From Antedon mediterranea (taxonomy: Eukaryota > Echinodermata > Crinoidea > Comatulida > Antedonidae), in NCBI RefSeq assembly GCF_964355755.1, contig NC_092677.1:19252101-19316100 (forward strand): DNA of 64,000 nucleotides, read 5' to 3'. The notes beneath the pieces are model-generated. The model was not told the origin of the DNA, ran no database searches, and saw nothing but the letters and a program-made list of their open reading frames with translations. The position numbers were made by a program, and so were the translations under genes. This document shows, piece after piece, positions 57,411-64,000 of the stretch; within the stretch, counting starts at the first letter, position 1, and every line of letters starts with the position of its first letter.

Positions 57411-60400
57411 TTATTCAAATCTGAAGTGAAAGTTAAGGTTGCTTGGGGGTGGAGGAATAATGGGCTGTTCAGTGGGAATGGTAATATTAGTTGTGTCCAG
57501 TAGTCTAAGTTTCATCTCCATGGTGAGTAGGGTTTCTAAGTCTGTCTGGGTTTGATGACTTGTCATTTCTTTACCAATTAAAGTATTGATGCCATCTATC
57601 CACAAATCAAACTGCAATAAAAGATGTCACAATGTATCACTGGCAGTATGAACATAAACATGTTTCTGATTTCACAGTATGCAATATCAGTTGCTCTACT
57701 TAAAGATGGGCTCCTGAAATAAAATTTATAATCTTTTACTTAATGCAAGAACAAGGTTGTATAATTAAATTAAACATCTGGCTTGAAAATTTTCAGTGGT
57801 GAAATGTTGACTGCTCAAGTTTCAATTCTCAATTTCCAGAGTCCAGATCAATTGGCATATTTTGTTTTTGTTTTTCCCTGCAAAAAGTTTTCTGGTAGAT
57901 GTCCTCTGAATTCAGGGGACATCCCTATTAAGGGGACATCCCTATTCAGGGGACATCCCTATTAAGGGGACATCCCTATTAAGGGGACATCCCTATTAAG
58001 GGGACATCCCTATTAAGGGGACATCCCTATTCAGGGGACATCCCTATTAAGGGGACATCCCTATTAAGGGGACAATTTGTTAGGTCCAGAAGGTTTCCTC
58101 TTAATATGGGTTCTACTGCATACAGTAAAATAAAATTTTTATAAATATTTACATTTTAATGATCTTTTTTCCGAAAAATAATCTCATTTTCAAAGGAAAT
58201 TTTCAGACAAAATATACAGCAGTTAAGGCATATTTCAAATTCCCCAATCATAAAAAACACAATTATATTGAATTATGTTGTCATAAATGTTATTTTCCCC
58301 GCACCATGACTTGACAAGATGATACAATGTCAGAAATATATTTATTGGATCCCTCCTTAGACTTCAACATTTAAGCCAATATTGATTGTACTTACAGAAG
58401 GTTGGTTGATAAAAAAGAAGTCAAGCGAGTTATCAGGATCGTAGATAATTGAACAACATGTATTTACAGTAGTACCCTAAAAAAAGAAATTATGAACATA
58501 TAGTACTTTTTTTTTCCAATAAATTGACTTGAACTAACACTAACTTGACTAAAGATAGAGTAACATGAACATGCCAATGAAATGTTTGAATTTCCTAGAA
58601 ATCTAAATAAATCTTTCTTACCCTTCTATTCTTCAATTCCTTTGCAAAGTAACATTCTTTTCCAACATTTAAAGTTTGTATGTCGGCTACCAATACTGAA
58701 ATGAAGAAATTTTAATTTTAAAAACTATTTTTGGGGTCAAAAATTATATAATAAAATATGATTTCACTCATTATTAGACTTTATTAAATAGTATTTATCG
58801 ATTTAATAAAGTCTAATAATTGACAAAAATTATAGAACCAAAGTTATTAACCATTGTATACTTCATTAAATATTATGAAAGTGTCAAATACGGTTCAGTG
58901 GTCTATTACCCACTATGTAAACTAGAAGTCATGGGTTGGAATCCATTTGTTCCAGTTCCAAAATAAATTTCCATCATCTGCTTACTTGGTAATATTGTAT
59001 AGCAATATATCTAGTAGATTAAAAATAACTTTTTACTTTTGTTCTGAAGAGGATCATCAATGCTGGGAACGACACCATCTTCAGTGTCACCATACTGAAG
59101 TACCTTGTTGTTAGGGGAAAGACGACAGTACCAGAATTTACCTGAAATTAATTAAATAGTTTTTTTACTTTTATACTTTTAAACCTATGTTGAAAATTGA
59201 TTTTATAGAATACAAAATAATAATGCGTAGGGCTGACAGAGGTCTGTCTAAGGTGACAATTTAGTCAAAATCTTTTTAGTAGTTTGTAATACAAGTCAAG
59301 ACTTTTTATAAAATGGGAGTTAGGGAAAACATTTTGTTTTGCTGTACTGTGCATAATAAAGAGCTAGGCCTAAATAGCGTACTCCATGTTTGTTTTCAAA
59401 ACACAGTATATAATAATGTTTTGCTGTTTGATTTTTGTGTGTTGTCCATATTTATATATCATGTAATACAATACTTTTAGCTTTTCCTGCTTTTTCTGTT
59501 ATTTTATAACAAAGTAAAAAGTAAAGTTAAAACACGCCGGCCATCGTTACAACACATTTTTGTTCACATAAACGTAAATTCCCCATCACCTGGTTCACAG
59601 GTTTTTGATTTTTCCTTGAAGGCTTACCAAATACTAAATGACCCTAGAAGTATATAAAACAAAAGTGGTCTACACTACCGTGCTACTAATCTAGTAGAGA
59701 CCCTTCCGATAGGGGGGGGGGGGGGGCATTCGTATATGTATATAAAAAAGTAAAACCTTGGTAAACAATTCGCAATTTCAGATTGAAATTGGAACTCCAA
59801 GTAAAAGAGAGATTGATTGTGTAGTACACTTAGACATTTATTTATATTAGGGCGCTATAGAGAACCTTACATCATGTCAAGAAAAAGTGCACGTGTATAT
59901 CATGTTGCAAAATTGAAAGTGTTTTCTGTGTTACCTGATGGATGTGGTTCTTTAAACAAAAACAAAATTTTTTTTTCTCAGAATGTATTGTTTTGTATGA
60001 AGATATTAGGGTGAATAACTGCTAGTTGGCAGTTTGACAGTATACAGTATTTTACAATTGTAAAGTCACATTTATTCATAAAAACAAGGTTATAAGACTA
60101 AAATGAAAATACGCTAGATTTATATTTATTTTTATTATTAATATGTTGTAGTTCATTTTATTAATATGAAAAATGACAATTTACGTTACAATCTTTATTT
60201 AGTTGATATTAGTGAAAGTCAGACCAGGACAAAATTCCAGAGACTTCGAGAAATGGTCAGAAGAATTAAGCATGCAAAATCGATCGCAATCTATGTTTTG
60301 TGATATATTACGGGTCAGAATTCAGGCTGAAAAGTATTTCATTGGCTGGTAATTATTATAAATATCTTTTTCTTCTGATTGTAAAAAAACAAAATATTAA

Positions 60401-62507
60401 TTTACAAACAATGGTTACAATAATCACATGGCTAATAAACTCTAATTTATTGGAACGATTGTGGGTGTGGGTAATATTTTTACGCTCACATTGTTGTGTA
60501 TTTATATATTGTCAGTGGAAGATTGGACAATACAATGTCTCTTAACAAATCTTTGCTCTGTTGTTCTATAGTTAAAACTGGTTAAATGTGTTAATCTGTA
60601 AGAATTGGGATAGGTCACAAATCTTCGGTGAGTTGCCGAGATGTATGATATTGTTATTAATCATTACACCTTTCGATTAGAATTAATGTTTGTGATATTA
60701 CTATTAATGATATGTACCACAGTTATGTGGCATTTATACTAGCTTAAAGTCTAAACTGTTTATGTATAACATTCGTATATCAAATGCATACTGCATAGCT
60801 GTGCTGTGTGTCGATCTAGCATGTTCGCCATCTCGATTGCTCTGTCTGGTTGCCATGACATCACTCATGAATCTATATATAAATTTACGTAAGGGCAAAA
60901 TTTGGTAAATCGCGCGTTATTTCTAGAATGTTTATTTGATGGTATATAAAGTTGGTTAGAATCTCGGTACTGATTTAAACCACCTGATGTAACCCTGTTT
61001 ACTAATTAAATTTAAAACGAATTTAGGTTCAACGATTTGCCCCAAATAGGGGTGTTTTCCAATCGTGGTATACACTGTCTAATGGATGTCCTCATGAAAA
61101 ATACCTGCACACAATAATACGAGGATACTTCGCATTTTCCTATCTCCTCCTACAATAATTGTTTTTAATAGCTGAAAACCGGTTGAACAGCTCGAGTACA
61201 GCATCATAATGTTGAAGACAGGCCGATTTTCTTTAAAAAATACTATTTTGATAGATTTACTGTACGATACAAATGTATTGATTTGCAATGAATGGAACAT
61301 TCCAATCTCTGAGACTGTTGTAGGTAAATTTATGAGCCTTTTGATTTAAAACAAGTAGGTAAATGTATGGGCCCTTGGAGAATAAAAATACTTTGACAAT
61401 ATTGTATACTGTACGTATTACTATTAACCATTTTTGGTCGCCATTTGAATCGAAATTGTCTTACTGTGAATGTGGTTTCTGTATAGATATATAAACAAAA
61501 TATAAAAAGAACATTTATTACCGTGACTGTGGGAGATTACTGACAGTTGCTTCTCAATGTTTGTATTAATTAATAATTATAAAAAATATAAACGTCGTAG
61601 TGGTGTATCGTTACATGTACTTTACTATTTCAATCGACTATAACAGGGACAGTTTTATAAGTAAGTATTATAAAGCATAAATGTTTTACTGTGTTTAGTG
61701 GTATTATTGATAGGCCTATAAAACATTTAAAACAATATTTCGTTACTGAGTGGATAGAGAATATATTTAAAAATTGTTCTTCCCATCCTCTTCCCCATCC
61801 CTCAATTCTAATGTTATACACAAAACACAAATTGGGTTTGTTTAAATGAGTTCAAATAAAAAAATTGGACTCATTTTTAAGACAAGGCCTAATTCCCAGG
61901 GTGCTAATTTTACATAAATCATCATGTGTATTTATTCGTTTCTGTAAACGACAATATACTATAGTCCTGCGGTACGTACATTTTTTACGCTGAACTTACT
62001 GTGTATTCGAGAACCATCTAGTATGAATAAAGTTAACTGAACTCAGTGTGAGAAAACTCAATTTAGTTTATGTAAATCATTAGAATAAAAAGTTCAGTGA
62101 AAATTAATCATTATTTAATATTAATGCTATATCATGGATGCAGTTACACTTTTAAATAGTACTGTATTTCTAAAATGTATTATTATGTTCATTGTTTTAG
62201 TGAATCGTACTTTGTATTTCACTACACATTACTACGAATAGTTATCAATACAATTGTTTAATTGAACGTGTGTGATTGATTCCGTTAGTGGCACCCTTCG
62301 CTGATTCCTAATACTTAATACAGATTGGCTAATCCTACTACATACATTCATGATTACGAAAACTATGTATGAAAAATAAAATTACAGATATTACCTGTGC
62401 TGCGCCCTCTAGCAATTTTTGGAAACTGCATTCCCTCTTTAAGGAAGTTAAGGCGTTGCCTTTTAATGACATCTAAGATTTCTGGTTTTATCTTTTCTCT
62501 TAATGCT
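57411..62507 (-). CDS. Second ELMO gene, last five exons (5' part outside the window)
   Basis: Exons in coding order: 62507-62395, 59141-59037, 58695-58622, 58476-58396, 57611-57411. Phases agree throughout. The reading is ALREKIKPEILDVIKRQRLN, KFWYCRLSPNNKVLQYGDTE, LVADIQTLNVGKECYF, TCCSIIYDPDNSLDFFFINQ, then FDLWIDGINTLIGKEMTS and a tail IIPPPPSNLNFHFRFE. This covers the end of the ELMO region, the PH domain and the proline-rich DOCK-binding tail. It keeps the vertebrate-like KFWYCRLSPNNKVLQYGD start of the PH domain better than the plus-strand gene does. Its C-terminus ends NFHFRFE in place of YDF.Y. Upstream exons for the ELMO domain and N-terminus should lie beyond 64000. Confidence 0.93.
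57915..58076. repeat. 18-bp tandem repeat, about 9 units
   Basis: GGGGACATCCCTATTAAG repeated, with TTCAG variants, in the last intron of the minus-strand ELMO gene. It is followed by GGTTTCCTCTTAATATGGGT and TCTACTGCATACAGTA, which looks like the end of a small Mariner-type miniature element, so the array may be an expanded internal piece of one. Confidence 0.85.
60955..62035. mobile_element. Rearranged copy of the 1.03-1.64 kb dispersed repeat
   Basis: 60955-61170 is the inverse of the right half of the 1030-1640 element (CCACCTGATGTAACCCTGTT, TCCAATCGTGGTATACACTG, CCTATCTCCTCCTACAATAA). 61735-62035 is a direct copy of its left half (CATCCTCTTCCCCATCCCTC, CCCAGGGTGCTAATTTTA, TTCGAGAACCATCTAGTA). 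The halves are separated by about 560 bp of other sequence. It lies in an intron of the minus-strand ELMO gene. Confidence 0.65.
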
Positions 62508-64000
62508 CTGAAAATAAAAATAACTCAACTTTTACTTTAATATTTTAACAGTGAATAAAAAAATGGTAAATTACGCATGTGATGGTAAAAATGTTAAGAG
62601 TGCTTGTCACCAAAAATCAGACATGTTCGTAATTTAGTGGCAAGGGTCAAAATTTCGAATTGGCTCATATTTTGCACATTGGTAGACCTTGATGTAAGTA
62701 AACCTGATGTGTAGTTTGTTTGGTAAAATATCGCTTAGTTTTCGAGAAAATCGAAAATAACGATTTTCGGCCAATTTTGTTAATTTTTGGTGTATAATTT
62801 ATATTAAGTTTAACAGCCTCTGGAAACCAAATTTTGCAACGTAGCGTTTTAATATTTTACACTTACGTTAACTAGCATCTTGACAATAATTTAGTAAAGT
62901 TTCAAAAAATTTAATGAAATTCTAATATTTTTACTAATTAATTACTAATTAGCATATATAAAACTCTTAAAAAGTAGGGTAAAAACAAACGCGTTTTTTT
63001 TCATGTGCGACGAATTTTTTTTTAATAAAAAAATCGTCAATCTACTGTTTAGATACTAATATTTATGAATCAAGTAAAAACAATTTGGGGAAACTATTTT
63101 CCGCTCCGCGCCAGAGCCACAAAGTTGTAAGAAATTCAAAGATTTTATCTGTCGGCAAGATCAATCAGATGTACCTATTGTTCTCTATTTACAGATTTAA
63201 GGTAAATTTTACTACGAACTTTACTTTACAAACTTTAAAGGTAAACTGAAAGGTCCTGAATAATTTGGAATTACGTTTTAATATAAAAACATCTAAAAAT
63301 AAATTTCTAGTCAAATTTAAATGACTGACCCATGAAATTAAGCAATTACTATCTGAGCTCAATATTATAACTCGCTTAGCTTCATCACCTGTTATATTTT
63401 CCACTAGGTGAATTTATTCTTATTATTATTATAATATAATAATAATAATATTATTATTTTTTGCACTATACACGCGCATGCGCAGTTTATTTTTATCAAC
63501 AAAGTGTTCCCTTTGACGTGCGCGTATACGCAAAAATGTTTGATTTGCGCGAATAATTTCGCCTAGTGGAAAACAGGCTATATAACATAATGTTCTTATC
63601 TTCTCATATAGGGAGTATTCGCACAAGCATGTTAACGCTATTTTCCATGCTCCGCCCACTTTGTAAACAACTTGCTGTGCATGCGCAAGCATTACGAAAA
63701 ACTTTAGTTACGTGCGTCGAGAACCTTATTTTTAAAAAATAGCGTAAATGAAAACGTTAACCAAAACATGATTAAACATGCCTGGCTAGGCTTAGTCTCT
63801 ATTAAAACCCATGATTTGTTTTAATACGTGTGGCGTATGTTGCGTGCGCTACACATGCGTTGCGTTCTACACTTCCCGTCGAAGCGCGAAATCAAAACGA
63901 GCAAGTACGTTAACGCAAATGTTCACTGAACTCTGTTGTTATGCAAATGAGTAGAATGGTGACATCCGATAACGTTCATGTGCTCGTGCGAAATTTCCTA
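62508..64000. other. Intron of the second ELMO gene, no exon found
   Basis: Beyond the acceptor at 62508-62510 I find no further ELMO exon to the window edge. It contains an AT microsatellite (about 63410-63465, TTATTATTATAATA) and GC-richer sequence with ATGCGCA words from 63470 on. No other gene is supported. Confidence 0.5.

Noticed and set aside
58880-58965. tRNA-like sequence (CGGTTCAGTGG...GGGTTGGAATCC)
   Set aside because: Box A and B resemblance only; no acceptor stem pairing was found, so it is at most a decayed SINE head.

Overview
The window is nuclear DNA from an animal. Every confident gene is split by short GT-AG introns, intergenic DNA is AT-rich, and there are many transposons, SINEs and minisatellites. 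The proteins read as metazoan orthologues (cathepsin A, ELMO, a TIN2-like shelterin protein). Abundant TAGGCCTA-type low-complexity DNA, a 5S/tRNA composite SINE and a Penelope-like element suggest a marine invertebrate, possibly an echinoderm or other non-vertebrate deuterostome. That assignment is inference and I cannot name a species.

Layout. 0-3.5 kb: decayed repeats, a fragment of a cysteine-rich mobile-element protein and a TAGGCC-rich island. 3.6-11.5 kb (+): a seven-exon gene whose roughly 450-residue product resembles TIN2 (TINF2), the shelterin scaffold; its introns carry three tandem arrays. 12.46-24.23 kb (-): a complete ten-exon serine carboxypeptidase of the cathepsin A type, convergent with the TIN2-like gene. 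Its introns hold a rearranged Penelope-like retroelement, a 15-bp minisatellite and two inverted-repeat elements; a 27-bp array with CCAAT in every unit lies about 250 bp upstream of its start codon. 25-36 kb: a gene-poor patchwork of inverted-repeat DNA elements, several with readable target-site duplications (TTA, TATC, 8-bp hAT-like, 7-bp). The largest, 27.3-29.9 kb, carries exons of a cysteine-rich zinc-binding protein and has a smaller element nested in it. 36.66-53.28 kb (+): a complete 18-exon ELMO gene of 696 residues. 57.41-62.51 kb (-) and beyond the right edge: the last five exons of a second ELMO gene, tail-to-tail with the first.

Functions: telomere capping (TIN2-like), lysosomal peptide trimming (cathepsin A-like) and Rac activation through DOCK proteins in engulfment and motility (two ELMOs). 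The genes do not form a pathway; the shared theme is ordinary animal genes with introns and flanks heavily colonised by mobile DNA. Long apparent ORFs in the minisatellites are artefacts of repeat units that are multiples of three.
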